Assembly: GCA_003134855.1 (NCBI GenBank)
Contig: PLCS01000010.1
Location: 1 to 64,000, forward strand
Direction of reading: 5' to 3'
Source: Acidobacteriaceae bacterium
GTDB lineage: Bacteria; Acidobacteriota; Terriglobia; Terriglobales; Acidobacteriaceae
Length of the DNA stretch: 64,000 nt
Below, piece by piece: positions 8,316 to 15,992 of this stretch; positions within the stretch are counted from its first letter, which is position 1, and each line of letters begins with the position of its first letter. Below the pieces are notes generated by a model. The model did not search any database, was not told the origin of the DNA, and worked only from the letters and a program-made list of their open reading frames with translations. The position numbers and the translations under genes were made by a program.

Positions 8316-8903
8316 TCATAGCTGCTGATAAAAGGCGGCTACATACTCTTTCAGCGTCTGCCCACTACCATCGAAGGTATCCAAGTAGAGGATTGCTCCG
8401 CCGTTCTCGTAGGCAAAGCGAAGAGGGCCGTTAACCTTTCGACTTTCACACGTCAACACAATCGAGGAGAAGGATTTCGCCGCGACAGCCGCGTCCCCCT
8501 CGTTCCTTGCAAGCTGGCTTCCCATTTCGGGTTGCCCAACGAGGAATCGTTGCCTTATCGCCGAGTAGAATTCGCTTTCGGTCTTACCCTGCCACGTCCC
8601 CTGCCCGAAACCCCCCACTCTTTGCGGACCGGAGCCTTTCCCAGAAAACCCAAACACCCACAGTGTTTTGATGTCGCACTCGGCAATCGTCCGGGCAATA
8701 TATTCCTTTAGCGGCACCTTTGAACCTTTGGGTGGAATCGCCCCTGCCTCAATTTCGACTTCACGTGGAATGGAGATTACGAACTCGGCGGATGGAAGTT
8801 CCGAAGCGAGATTGAGTCCTCTATCAAAGAGAAAGTTCCACACATTATTATCGAGAGTGACGGCTATTTTTCCATCAGGTCGCTTCTTGTATTGCCAGCC
8901 CAT
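8316..8903 (-). CDS. PIN-like domain protein (putative)
   Basis: A 195-residue soluble protein with no confident homologue recognised. The arrangement resembles a PIN nuclease: VTLDNNVWNFLFD near the N-terminus (Asp18), acidic IPREVEIE (Glu48, Glu50), and NEGDAAVAAKSFSSIVLTCES near residues 134-154 (Asp137 and a late acidic position). PIN domains are metal-dependent RNases, often toxins. No antitoxin-like gene is adjacent, and it is convergent with the PLD gene. The fold call is by eye. Confidence 0.45.
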   Translation of the reverse strand: MGWQYKKRPDGKIAVTLDNNVWNFLFDRGLNLASELPSAEFVISIPREVEIEAGAIPPKGSKVPLKEYIARTIAECDIKTLWVFGFSGKGSGPQRVGGFGQGTWQGKTESEFYSAIRQRFLVGQPEMGSQLARNEGDAAVAAKSFSSIVLTCESRKVNGPLRFAYENGGAILYLDTFDGSGQTLKEYVAAFYQQL

Positions 8904-8986
8904 TTTTAGAACCTCAACCTATGTTGGGAAGATGTACCTGCCGCTCAACTTCAACTCCCGTTCGCAGACCTCTGCTTCTTTGCTAG

Positions 8987-9208
8987 TTGCAAATGCGGCT
9001 GGCCGAGCAATCGGCGAAAGCCATCGGTATCGAGCGTTTCGGGGCCTACGATCTGCGTCGCACCTGCGCGAAACTCTGCCGCAAGAACGGCGGAGACCTC
9101 GAACAGATCAAGTTCTTGCTCGGCCACGCCTCCATCCAAACCACCGAACGCTACCTTAGCTCCGAGCAGGAGATTGCCGTCGCCATCAACGACAACTTGG
9201 GGCTTTGA
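8987..9208 (+). pseudogene. C-terminal remnant of a tyrosine recombinase
   Basis: Seventy-three codons match the end of a phage-type integrase catalytic domain: YDLRRTCAKLCRKNGG (box II Arg region), then LLGHASIQTTERYL containing the HxxR-like histidine region and the nucleophilic Tyr. A stop codon (TAG) immediately precedes the readable frame, and nothing upstream resembles the rest of an integrase, so the copy is broken. It suggests an earlier insertion now overwritten by the PIN-like gene and the defence cargo. Confidence 0.75.
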
Positions 9209-9273
9209 AAGATGGAAGATGCTCGGCAGGCTGACCATAATACGGGCTATGGCAATCAAATCGGCTTGTGTCT

Positions 9274-9900
9274 TCATTTGCCCAGTGGGGAGACACGCGA
9301 ATCGGGCAACAAGCCGAGACTCGGACATTCCTGGGCGCGGCCATAGCCCAAGAGGCTCACAACCCAGTCACGTTGATGTGAAGGCACCCTCATTCGCGCA
9401 TTATGGAGCGCGAAATAGACAATATCTGCAAACCCCTCCCGTCCACTCTGTTGCAACAATTCCGGCGTAGCGAGCAGATCCAACGAGTTTAAGAGGACGA
9501 CCTCTGGAAAATGAACCCCTGCGATACGCGTCGCCTTTTTCTCGTCAATGACCGCAACGTAGCCCTTGTGCGCAGCTTGCGCGAGCGTTGCCGCTTCGCC
9601 GTCGTCGAGATCGTCTGGAGCCTCTGCTCCTGTTAGCCCGATGAATAGATCGTATGCATCATCGTCCATGCCAATAACTTCAATGAGACTGCTCGTTTGA
9701 AGGCTAACAAGCAAATCGGCGGGAGACTTCCCGGTAAAAGGATCGATGGTCACCTCCCGCAAGGCGACTTCATCAACCAAAACGGAGCGATTCATCGCGC
9801 GAAGAACGGTATCAGGACTGCCAGTGCCGAGAATGTTAATGAGAACACTGGCATCAAGTATGAGCTTGTTGTGAACGGCGCGTAGTTTAGAGGGAGTCAA
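9274..9900 (-). CDS. PIN-domain protein of the QueC-like module
   Basis: A 208-residue PIN protein: LILDASVLINIL (Asp16), VDEVALREV (Glu44), LDDGEAATLAQAA (about residues 98-110) and VIDEKKATRIA (Asp119). This pattern resembles the COG2405/DUF3368 PIN group. It starts 14 bases inside the end of the XRE-ImmA/IrrE gene and is the last gene of the four-gene leftward operon. PIN proteins are RNases, so it could be the effector, with the upstream peptidase-regulator controlling it. A tail of about 50 residues after the PIN core is unusual for the shortest members. Confident on fold, not on role. Confidence 0.8.
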   Translation of the reverse strand: MTPSKLRAVHNKLILDASVLINILGTGSPDTVLRAMNRSVLVDEVALREVTIDPFTGKSPADLLVSLQTSSLIEVIGMDDDAYDLFIGLTGAEAPDDLDDGEAATLAQAAHKGYVAVIDEKKATRIAGVHFPEVVLLNSLDLLATPELLQQSGREGFADIVYFALHNARMRVPSHQRDWVVSLLGYGRAQECPSLGLLPDSRVSPLGK

Positions 9901-11038
9901 GTCTATCGCCCTCCTCTGCGCCGAGAACGTCTAATATTGCCCGCAATTCTATGCGATCAGTTTTGAGCATTCGGGCAATCTGCCCCTCGGACAATAGGCC
10001 GCGTCGATATGCTTCGGCTGCAAGATACCAAAGGCGCGGCGGCACGGTGCTCTCTTCCGTCGAGGCTTTATCTCCAAGAACCTGGCGAACCAACGTTCCA
10101 GAAAAGCCCCGGTCACGAAGAGAATCCCAAGTACCTGACGGCAGGAGATGCAGTTCCTCAAGACGGCGACACATTGCCTCTTCGGAGACCGAAAGCTGGT
10201 GTGCGAGGAGAATTAAGTGGCGGGGTGAAAACGCACCACTCTCTTGTTGAAGTTCGGTAAACCTCCTTCTCACAAATGCCGCCGGCATGAGTAAGGAATA
10301 CGCGAATGCCGCGGCAAATCGTTCTTCCCGCGATTGAGGCAGGGTATGAAGATCGACAACGTCCGGTTGGGTTCTCGTCGCAATCAGGTGCCCAAGTTCG
10401 TGCGCAGCCGTCATAGCACGTCGTTCTCGTGGATGATCCTTGTTCAGGAGAATACAAGCGCCAATCTGGGCGTCGAAAGCAAAAAGACCAGATATTTTTC
10501 CCGCGCCGAGAGAACGGATGAATATGCGAACGCCAAATTCCAGTTCGAGTAAACTCACAATATCGGGAATTGCGTTCAGGCCTATACCGAGTCGCTGGCG
10601 AATCTCCAGAGCAGCGTCCTCAGCTTGGTCCCGTATATCGCCGGGACCGAGCGTGCGCTCAGGGGGGTAGTGAGGCCGAAAAGTAATGCCCAAGATCGTC
10701 TCAAGATCGAATTGAGCCGCAGCAAGATCGTTGAGTAGTAGAGCCGCATTCGCTGCATCCTGTTCATGGGGAGCAATAGCTCGAAAACGCGGCACCAAAT
10801 TGACGGAGACTGATTGCGGGCGTAACAGTGCGTTGACTGAGATCCCGTACACGCCAGTCATGCTCTTGAGTTCTTCAGGACGAAGCCGACGTTGGCCTTT
10901 TTCGAGCGCGACTAGGGTGGTACGGGCCAGCGTTAGTTTGTCCGCAGCTTCCTGCTGGGTGAACCCAGCTCTAGCTCGCGCGATGCGGAGCCGCTCACCG
11001 AGTTGAATGGAATCGGTCGTATCGAGAAGATTAGTCAT
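9887..11038 (-). CDS. XRE helix-turn-helix fused to ImmA/IrrE metallopeptidase
   Basis: A 383-residue two-domain protein. Residues 11-70 are a Cro/C1-type helix-turn-helix (GERLRIARARAGFTQQEAA). Residues about 140-280 are an ImmA/IrrE (COG2856) zinc peptidase with AHELGHLIA (His213, Glu214, His217) and the downstream EERFAAAFA-YSLLMP motif. Such proteins cleave repressors or act as regulators in phage, ICE and stress systems. ATG 11036-11038 overlaps the stop of the QueC-like gene (ATGA). It may sense infection and control the module, possibly through the paired palindromes at 13040-13082. Confidence 0.88.
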   Translation of the reverse strand: MTNLLDTTDSIQLGERLRIARARAGFTQQEAADKLTLARTTLVALEKGQRRLRPEELKSMTGVYGISVNALLRPQSVSVNLVPRFRAIAPHEQDAANAALLLNDLAAAQFDLETILGITFRPHYPPERTLGPGDIRDQAEDAALEIRQRLGIGLNAIPDIVSLLELEFGVRIFIRSLGAGKISGLFAFDAQIGACILLNKDHPRERRAMTAAHELGHLIATRTQPDVVDLHTLPQSREERFAAAFAYSLLMPAAFVRRRFTELQQESGAFSPRHLILLAHQLSVSEEAMCRRLEELHLLPSGTWDSLRDRGFSGTLVRQVLGDKASTEESTVPPRLWYLAAEAYRRGLLSEGQIARMLKTDRIELRAILDVLGAEEGDRLDSL

Positions 11039-12426
11039 TGCAGCACATCCAACCACTGGTTAATGAACGATTGCGATCCGAGCATTGAACGGAACATTTG
11101 CCATTCTGACGCATGAGCGGCAATGAGCCGTATGAGGTTTGCTTCAACTATATTCGAGTCCTGATTTACAAATGGAGATAAATCCTCCGATGCCGTCCTG
11201 ATTCTGCCAACTTCTGAGACCATATTCCCAAATCCTTGCATTTCGTGTACGGCACAAAGTGCCTGTCGCTCATCATTCGGTGTGGTAATGCGCTCCTGGA
11301 CCGCCTGACCGAGGCTGGGCGCTTGAAGATCATCCCAAAGATACCTATCGAGCTCGCTGCTCAAGTTCGCGGCGAACAACGACTCGCGCCGCAAGAGGCA
11401 TCCCGCACAAACGCCGCACTGAATGCGCTTGTTGTTTAGGAATACATATCGTTGGTCCCTCGCACAGGACGACGTGAGCCACCATCCATCTGAAAGGCCA
11501 CGCTCCGCAAGCGCTTTCAGCGTCTCGCCTTTTGTTTGCCAGAGCTGAGAGTGAATATGGGACAATGTGCTCCCAAAGATGAGATTGAGAAGTGATGACA
11601 GGCGCGCCGTAAAAGATGGATGCATACGGACATCGGGGGCCTCGTTGCCGACTGGCGTCAACCACGGTCCAAGCGACCCCTGGCCGCTCTCTGCCACATA
11701 GATGCTATTCGCGCCCACGTGATGGGCAGCAACGCCAGCGATCACTCCAAACACAAACGCGCGAGAACGATAGCTAGCCTCACAAAAACGGACCTTCCGA
11801 TGCTTAGACGAGAGGTTGAATGGAATCGCAACCCGGCTCATCATGGTTCCCAATCCAGCGTTACTCTCGTCCACGGCGCGGTTTTTGTGCTTGCCGGTAG
11901 TGACGAGAAAGAGAGGCACATTTGGATGCTGCGCAGTAATGAGCCGAGATACGGCGAACGAATCAAGCCCGTCACTAAACGGCATCACCATCGCGGCTCC
12001 ATTGGGTATTGGTAGGAGTGCCTGCTGCTTGATGGGCGTCTTATTCCTACGGAGTTTGAACGAAAGCTCCCAATTGTCGCCAGTGACATAATCGAGAGCG
12101 CAGATCAACTGTCGATAAAGTGCTGCGTCTTGCCATCGCGCCGGCTCGTGAACAGGAATCGAAACGTGCAGATTACGCCGCCATGCTATTGACGGCCTCC
12201 GCGCTACAACCCGGTCCGTAAACGCAATAGCTCCCGCAATCAGGACAAGATCGTCAACGACTGGCTCCACATCCGTCAGACAATAATGGCCGAGCCGTTC
12301 GGGATCTATCGTCAAATCCCTCCCAATCTTGCAGGTGTAATCAGCACGACGCGGGCGCGATCCGGATTCGTAGACGTCAACATCTGCCGATGGTATCTGA
12401 CTTTCCTTCAATAGTTCTGGTCTCAT
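11035..12426 (-). CDS. QueC-like (QatC-like) PP-loop ATPase, putative defence protein
   Basis: A 463-residue protein. The core resembles 7-cyano-7-deazaguanine synthase QueC: a PP-loop SDGLDS (151-156; the family usually has SGGLDS) and the zinc-binding cysteines Cys321, Cys337, Cys340 and Cys343 (CGVCAGC). QueC is about 230 residues, so this protein has an extra N-terminal domain of about 140 residues containing conserved-looking Trp and Pro positions (WRRNLHVSIPVHEPARW), as seen in QatC-type defence proteins. No other queuosine or deazaguanine biosynthesis gene is nearby. It overlaps both neighbours (1 base with the upstream gene, ATGA with the downstream gene), so the operon is tightly coupled. 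A role in immunity is inferred from family and context. Confidence 0.78.
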   Translation of the reverse strand: MRPELLKESQIPSADVDVYESGSRPRRADYTCKIGRDLTIDPERLGHYCLTDVEPVVDDLVLIAGAIAFTDRVVARRPSIAWRRNLHVSIPVHEPARWQDAALYRQLICALDYVTGDNWELSFKLRRNKTPIKQQALLPIPNGAAMVMPFSDGLDSFAVSRLITAQHPNVPLFLVTTGKHKNRAVDESNAGLGTMMSRVAIPFNLSSKHRKVRFCEASYRSRAFVFGVIAGVAAHHVGANSIYVAESGQGSLGPWLTPVGNEAPDVRMHPSFTARLSSLLNLIFGSTLSHIHSQLWQTKGETLKALAERGLSDGWWLTSSCARDQRYVFLNNKRIQCGVCAGCLLRRESLFAANLSSELDRYLWDDLQAPSLGQAVQERITTPNDERQALCAVHEMQGFGNMVSEVGRIRTASEDLSPFVNQDSNIVEANLIRLIAAHASEWQMFRSMLGSQSFINQWLDVLQ

Positions 12427-12998
12427 CAGTTGACTTTCGTGAGGTCTTCCTCAAGTTCGATTGGTTTTTTCACTCGCGGCAATTTGAGCCGTTTTCCCTG
12501 CGTAATGTCGGTAACAATCGCGGACGTATCGGTCTGCTTAACTGATTCTCGTACCGCCTGGATCATCGGTCTTGCCTCAACGCCGCCCTCATAAAGGCAG
12601 TGTTGCTCGATCTGAAGAACCCTGCGATCCTTCAAACGGTCGAGGCTTTCCTTCAGCGCACTGTCTACAATTGCGATTCCTCGCGTTCCTTTGGCTTCCG
12701 CTCTCTTCGCACTTGCGAGGACATCATTTTCAAAAGGCGAATTGTTCCCTCCAAGGTCGCGGCATGTGAGATCGGGTTCAAATGCTTTGAATCCTGCCAG
12801 CAACGATTCGTTTTGGCGGCCGCGCGCCAGTATTTCATGTATGAACGCGGGCGATACCTCGATGCAGAGTTCCGCTATAATCGCACGCTGCGCCTTGACG
12901 CAAGCGGTTTCACCGCGTTCCTTTTCGCGCTCGCAAGACCGCAACAGCGATTTCCAACCACGGCCAAGTGGCAGACTCTTGTAGATTCCGTCACGCAT
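12426..12998 (-). CDS. Uncharacterised 190-residue protein heading the QueC-like operon
   Basis: Not recognised. A soluble, charged protein without signal peptide or membrane segments, with six cysteines scattered rather than in a zinc motif. Its C-terminal third is basic (QGKRLKLPRVKKP) and ends in acidic residues. It starts 22 bases from a GATAAT-like -10 box with a good GGAGG site, and its stop overlaps the first base of the QueC-like start. Gene order makes it the first product of the module, so it could be a substrate, partner or antitoxin. Confidence 0.7.
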   Translation of the reverse strand: MRDGIYKSLPLGRGWKSLLRSCEREKERGETACVKAQRAIIAELCIEVSPAFIHEILARGRQNESLLAGFKAFEPDLTCRDLGGNNSPFENDVLASAKRAEAKGTRGIAIVDSALKESLDRLKDRRVLQIEQHCLYEGGVEARPMIQAVRESVKQTDTSAIVTDITQGKRLKLPRVKKPIELEEDLTKVN

Positions 12999-13039
12999 TC
13001 CTGCGCCTCCGCGACAGAATTATCGTGCACCATTTCGTA

Positions 13040-13082
13040 TGACATTGTCAACTCTAATAATTGTTTTAATATGACAGTGTCA
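13040..13082. promoter_or_regulatory. Two copies of TGACA-N-TGTCA upstream of the QueC-like operon
   Basis: TGACATTGTCA (13040-13050) and TGACAGTGTCA (13072-13082) are near-identical perfect palindromes with centres 32 bases apart, about three helical turns. They lie 42-84 bases upstream of the operon start in an AT-rich stretch. The nearer one overlaps a leftward TTGACA. Spacing and symmetry fit cooperative binding of an XRE dimer, most simply the XRE-ImmA/IrrE protein of the same operon. Confidence 0.6.
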
Positions 13083-13341
13083 TTTCCTCGCCTGCTTGGA
13101 TTTCGGTTTGCAGAATGTTGCAACCTATACTATATTCATTCTAAACGGCTTACTATAATTAACGAAGGACTTCCGTTTGGACACAACTCGGCAGAATTAG
13201 CGCCGCCACGAGCTGGCACTGCTCTGGGAATCTGTCTGCACCATGTGCGATGCGGACGAGCAGCACTGGATTGAAGCGTCACGCGATGGTGACAACGTCG
13301 GGGGTCTGGGGAGCAATGGAAGGTGCTCCTGCACCACTCGC

Positions 13342-13371
13342 GGGTGGGGTGCCGGGGGCGCAGCGGGCGGC
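13342..13371 (+). repeat. GC-rich 30-base direct repeat, copy 1
   Basis: The core begins GGGTGGGGTGCCGGG and ends AGCGGG-CGGC. It differs at 2 positions from copy 2 (13504-13533) and at 3 positions from copy 3 (26204-26233). All three are in the same orientation. Confidence 0.7.
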
Positions 13372-13503
13372 ATGAAACGCCGCAAGATGCGGCGTGGGCA
13401 GGTGATTATTGGCCAACTCCCGAAAGGTAAATTGGCCGCTTCAACAGTGCTGGACCAGGCAGGATTTTGTCCGCGGTGTGGTGCTCCGGCACCACAAATA
13501 CAC

Positions 13504-13533
13504 GGGTGGGGTGCCGGGGGCGGAGCGGGAGGC
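13504..13533 (+). repeat. GC-rich 30-base direct repeat, copy 2
   Basis: Second copy of the GGGTGGGGTGCCGGG core, 162 bases after copy 1. Like copy 1 it follows a GGTGCTCC-GCACCA hairpin, so the duplicated unit is about 50 bases including the hairpin. Confidence 0.7.
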
Positions 13534-13603
13534 GCCGGCAATGACGCATCCTGCGGAATTGGCGGGAAAGCGGGGGCCGGATCGCTCCGGCCCTTGGATG
13601 GCG

Positions 13604-15478
13604 TCAGTTTTCGATGAGCAAGAGAGCGGTGTTGACGTTGGTTCCCTGACTGGCAAAAGTTCCGGCGGGCAGGTCTTCGTACCATCCTCCTGTGTTCTCT
13701 GCCAGTGGCTTCAAGGTGGTTTGCTGCCTGGGGCCGTTTGCGCAAATGGCAACCAAGCGGCCTCCGGGTTTCAGCATCTTCATCGCGTGTTGAATGTGCT
13801 TGATGTCCGCGCCATTTTCAAAGGGCGGGTTCATCAGAATCCGGTCAAACTGGCCCAGATTGCCGTTTTGCTCCAGAAAATCTCCGCAAATGGTTTCGTC
13901 TGCGACTTGTTCCAATGATGCGGCCAATGTTGCATTGATCTCGACAGCGGTCACGCTGCCGAACGGTCTCACGTTCGGCAGTGCTGCAAGAATTGCGCCG
14001 GTTCCCGCGCTCGGCTCAAGAACGCAGTGACCTGGCTGAATGTCGGCCTCCTCGACCATGCGCTCGGCCAGCGCGGACGGTGTCGGGAAAAGTTGCGGGG
14101 CGGCGATTACCTGCACTCCGGTTTTCAAGGCGTTCTGCATTTGCTCGATCTTGTCGCGGGTGTTTGTGGGCGTAATGCCTTGCCGGATTCTCTCGGCTCT
14201 GCATTCGGAGTCTTCGCAGTCTGAACCATCCGGGCAAACCGTGTCATCCTTCGCGGGGGTCTCATCGCAATCTGCGGCCTCCGGCTCCGGCTTAGGGGCC
14301 GGGACCGAAGACGTGGCAGGTGTAGAGTCCAAAAGAGAGAAACCCTGTTTGGATGCGCTCTCGATCAATCGCCCATCGGCGCGGGCCGCGTCTACGGCGG
14401 CTTTCGTCATCACACCTTTGAGGTCGGTAAACGGCACGGTGCGGGTGAAGTTCGCTCCACCGTTGCCCCAATTGTCAAGCACGGTAACAGAAACCTTGTT
14501 CACCTTTTGGATGTATGACCACCCGCGAAATGTCCAGCATCTCACTGCGCCGCCCTTCTCCGGGCCGGTCTTCTCGGCCACTGTTCCGCCCTGGTCGTCA
14601 AGCATTGCCCGCTCGTATGCAACGCGGTTTGTGTAGTGGTCAATCCACCGCTGAGTGTGTTCGATTCTGCCCGGATAGGTCGCAAAAGCGGATGCAAAAA
14701 CATCCTCCAGTGTGCGCGGCGCGTACAGGCTGGGGAAGCTCCCGGTAAGCGCATCGTATGCGCTGGGCGTGTGTGGATGGCCTTCTTTGTCGCCTTCTTT
14801 GCGGGCTAAATTCAGGTGACACATTCCGGCGATTCTGAGAGCTACTTGCGCCTGAAGTTTCTTGTCTTGCTCTTGGCTGCAAGCTGTCCAGAGTTTGAGC
14901 CACATCTCGGCCTCTTGCTGGCTCTTTTCCTCTTTGCGCTTGCTGGCCTCCAATCCCTTGATGCGGCGGGCGCGCACGTCCGGGCGCTCTTTGTACTTGG
15001 CAAGCCGGATTGCTCCTTTGGCGCGGCTCTGCCAGTATTCCGCTGCTTTCCACATCTCGACGGCGCGGCGCATTCCCTTCTCGATCTTCTCGGCGTCCTT
15101 CCGGGCGTGCCGCTCCGAGTGGTGGCCTACAAGAATCGGCTGACCAAACGGGATGCCTTCGGCGATTGCGTGAACGGCGTTTTGTGCGCGGTCTCCGTCC
15201 TGGGCGCGTCGGGTGCTGAGGTCTTCCAATCGGTCGGCCTTTGCCTCGGCCCGCTCAACCAAAGTAGTGTCTTCGTCGCCGATCTCACCGGCCAATTCAA
15301 TGCAAAGGTCTTCGCGGCTCGGTGTCCACATCGGGGCAACAAAAAGGTCTTGTTTGGGTGCCCATTTGAACCCTGCGGCCTTCACGCGCTCATAGGTTGC
15401 GGTGTCGAGACGGCTGGAAGCATAGAGGCGGAGTTTGTTGTCTTCGGGGCTGTAAGTGGCGGTAATTGCTATGGTCAT
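13604..15478 (-). CDS. DUF3560-containing N6-adenine methyltransferase
   Basis: A 624-residue protein from ATG 15476-15478, chosen for the AAAGGA site 10 bases upstream; a longer frame upstream looks spurious. The N-terminal region (about residues 1-250) matches DUF3560 proteins of plasmids and integrative elements (AAGFKWAPKQDLFVAP near the start, then a long charged helical stretch). The C-terminus is a methylase of the gamma order: EPSAGTG (488-494) then catalytic NPPF (550-553), so adenine-N6 is the expected target. No restriction partner is adjacent. A role in modifying incoming element DNA or evading host restriction is inferred. Confidence 0.85.
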   Translation of the reverse strand: MTIAITATYSPEDNKLRLYASSRLDTATYERVKAAGFKWAPKQDLFVAPMWTPSREDLCIELAGEIGDEDTTLVERAEAKADRLEDLSTRRAQDGDRAQNAVHAIAEGIPFGQPILVGHHSERHARKDAEKIEKGMRRAVEMWKAAEYWQSRAKGAIRLAKYKERPDVRARRIKGLEASKRKEEKSQQEAEMWLKLWTACSQEQDKKLQAQVALRIAGMCHLNLARKEGDKEGHPHTPSAYDALTGSFPSLYAPRTLEDVFASAFATYPGRIEHTQRWIDHYTNRVAYERAMLDDQGGTVAEKTGPEKGGAVRCWTFRGWSYIQKVNKVSVTVLDNWGNGGANFTRTVPFTDLKGVMTKAAVDAARADGRLIESASKQGFSLLDSTPATSSVPAPKPEPEAADCDETPAKDDTVCPDGSDCEDSECRAERIRQGITPTNTRDKIEQMQNALKTGVQVIAAPQLFPTPSALAERMVEEADIQPGHCVLEPSAGTGAILAALPNVRPFGSVTAVEINATLAASLEQVADETICGDFLEQNGNLGQFDRILMNPPFENGADIKHIQHAMKMLKPGGRLVAICANGPRQQTTLKPLAENTGGWYEDLPAGTFASQGTNVNTALLLIEN

Positions 15479-15513
15479 TTGATTTTGTCCTTTCGGGTTT
15501 GAATGGTTTTGCT

Positions 15514-15533
15514 GTTGTTGTTCACACAACAAC
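15514..15533. promoter_or_regulatory. Hairpin in the leader of the DUF3560 gene
   Basis: Perfect inverted repeat GTTGTTGT-TCAC-ACAACAAC, ending 35 bases upstream of the start codon. It could be an operator or an RNA hairpin in the 5' leader. Confidence 0.4.
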
Positions 15534-15992
15534 GCCTTGGCCCAGGCCCACGCCTGCGGGGGTAGCAACTGCAAGGGGAGGGGAATCTCCCAGGGCTTGC
15601 AACGGAGCGCAGCGAGAGTGGAAAGCTCCTTGGTCTGCACAAACGGAGCGCAGCGCAGTGCGGAAGACTGGGGAAACCCCTTGCGGGCGCGAGCGGGCGG
15701 AGCCCCTTAGGAAGGGTTTTTGCTGTTGCTGTTCGGCAAGGGCAGGCGTTGCGGACAGGACACAGGTCCGCTAGAGGGGTAACGCAAGAGGTGCCGTTTT
15801 TTACTGCGGCGCGCCTGGAGCGTAGGGCAGGAGCCCTCACTGAAACGCGTAGAAAAGTTATGTGTTTATATCTGTAAGATTTAGTAGCTTTGCCGATAAC
15901 TTGCCATTTATGAGCCTGGACATACCTCAAAGATCACGATGCTGCCCATGACCTGAGGCAATTCTTGGTGGCGATTTCTCCCCTTCAACGTC
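15534..15992. other. Non-coding gap between the DUF3560 gene and the R-M operon
   Basis: No supported gene. It holds two short similar segments (GGAGCGCAGCG at about 15605 and 15650) and a repeat of a TTTTGCTGTTG tract (near 15508 and 15718). An AT-rich stretch around 15850-15900 may contain the leftward promoter of the DUF3560 gene, which would imply a leader of several hundred bases. Confidence 0.4.

Larger units (their letters stand above)
13083..13603. other. Non-coding gap with hairpins and GC-rich repeats
   Basis: No convincing gene. It contains two copies of a GC-rich repeat unit, each beginning with a short hairpin (arms GGTGC/GCACC at 13322-13335; TGTGGTGC/GCACCACA at 13477-13496). 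A separate perfect hairpin ACGCCGCA-AGA-TGCGGCGT lies at 13377-13395. Long overlapping frames exist only because of high GC and carry proline or glycine runs. Confidence 0.6.

Noticed and set aside
13197..13745. Leftward proline-rich frame of 182 codons overlapping the end of the DUF3560 gene
   Set aside because: It is produced by GC-rich repeats and overlaps a confident gene end; no ribosome site or domain.
15475..15930. Leftward basic frame of 151 codons upstream of the DUF3560 gene
   Set aside because: Arg/Pro-rich composition typical of a chance GC-rich frame and no motif.
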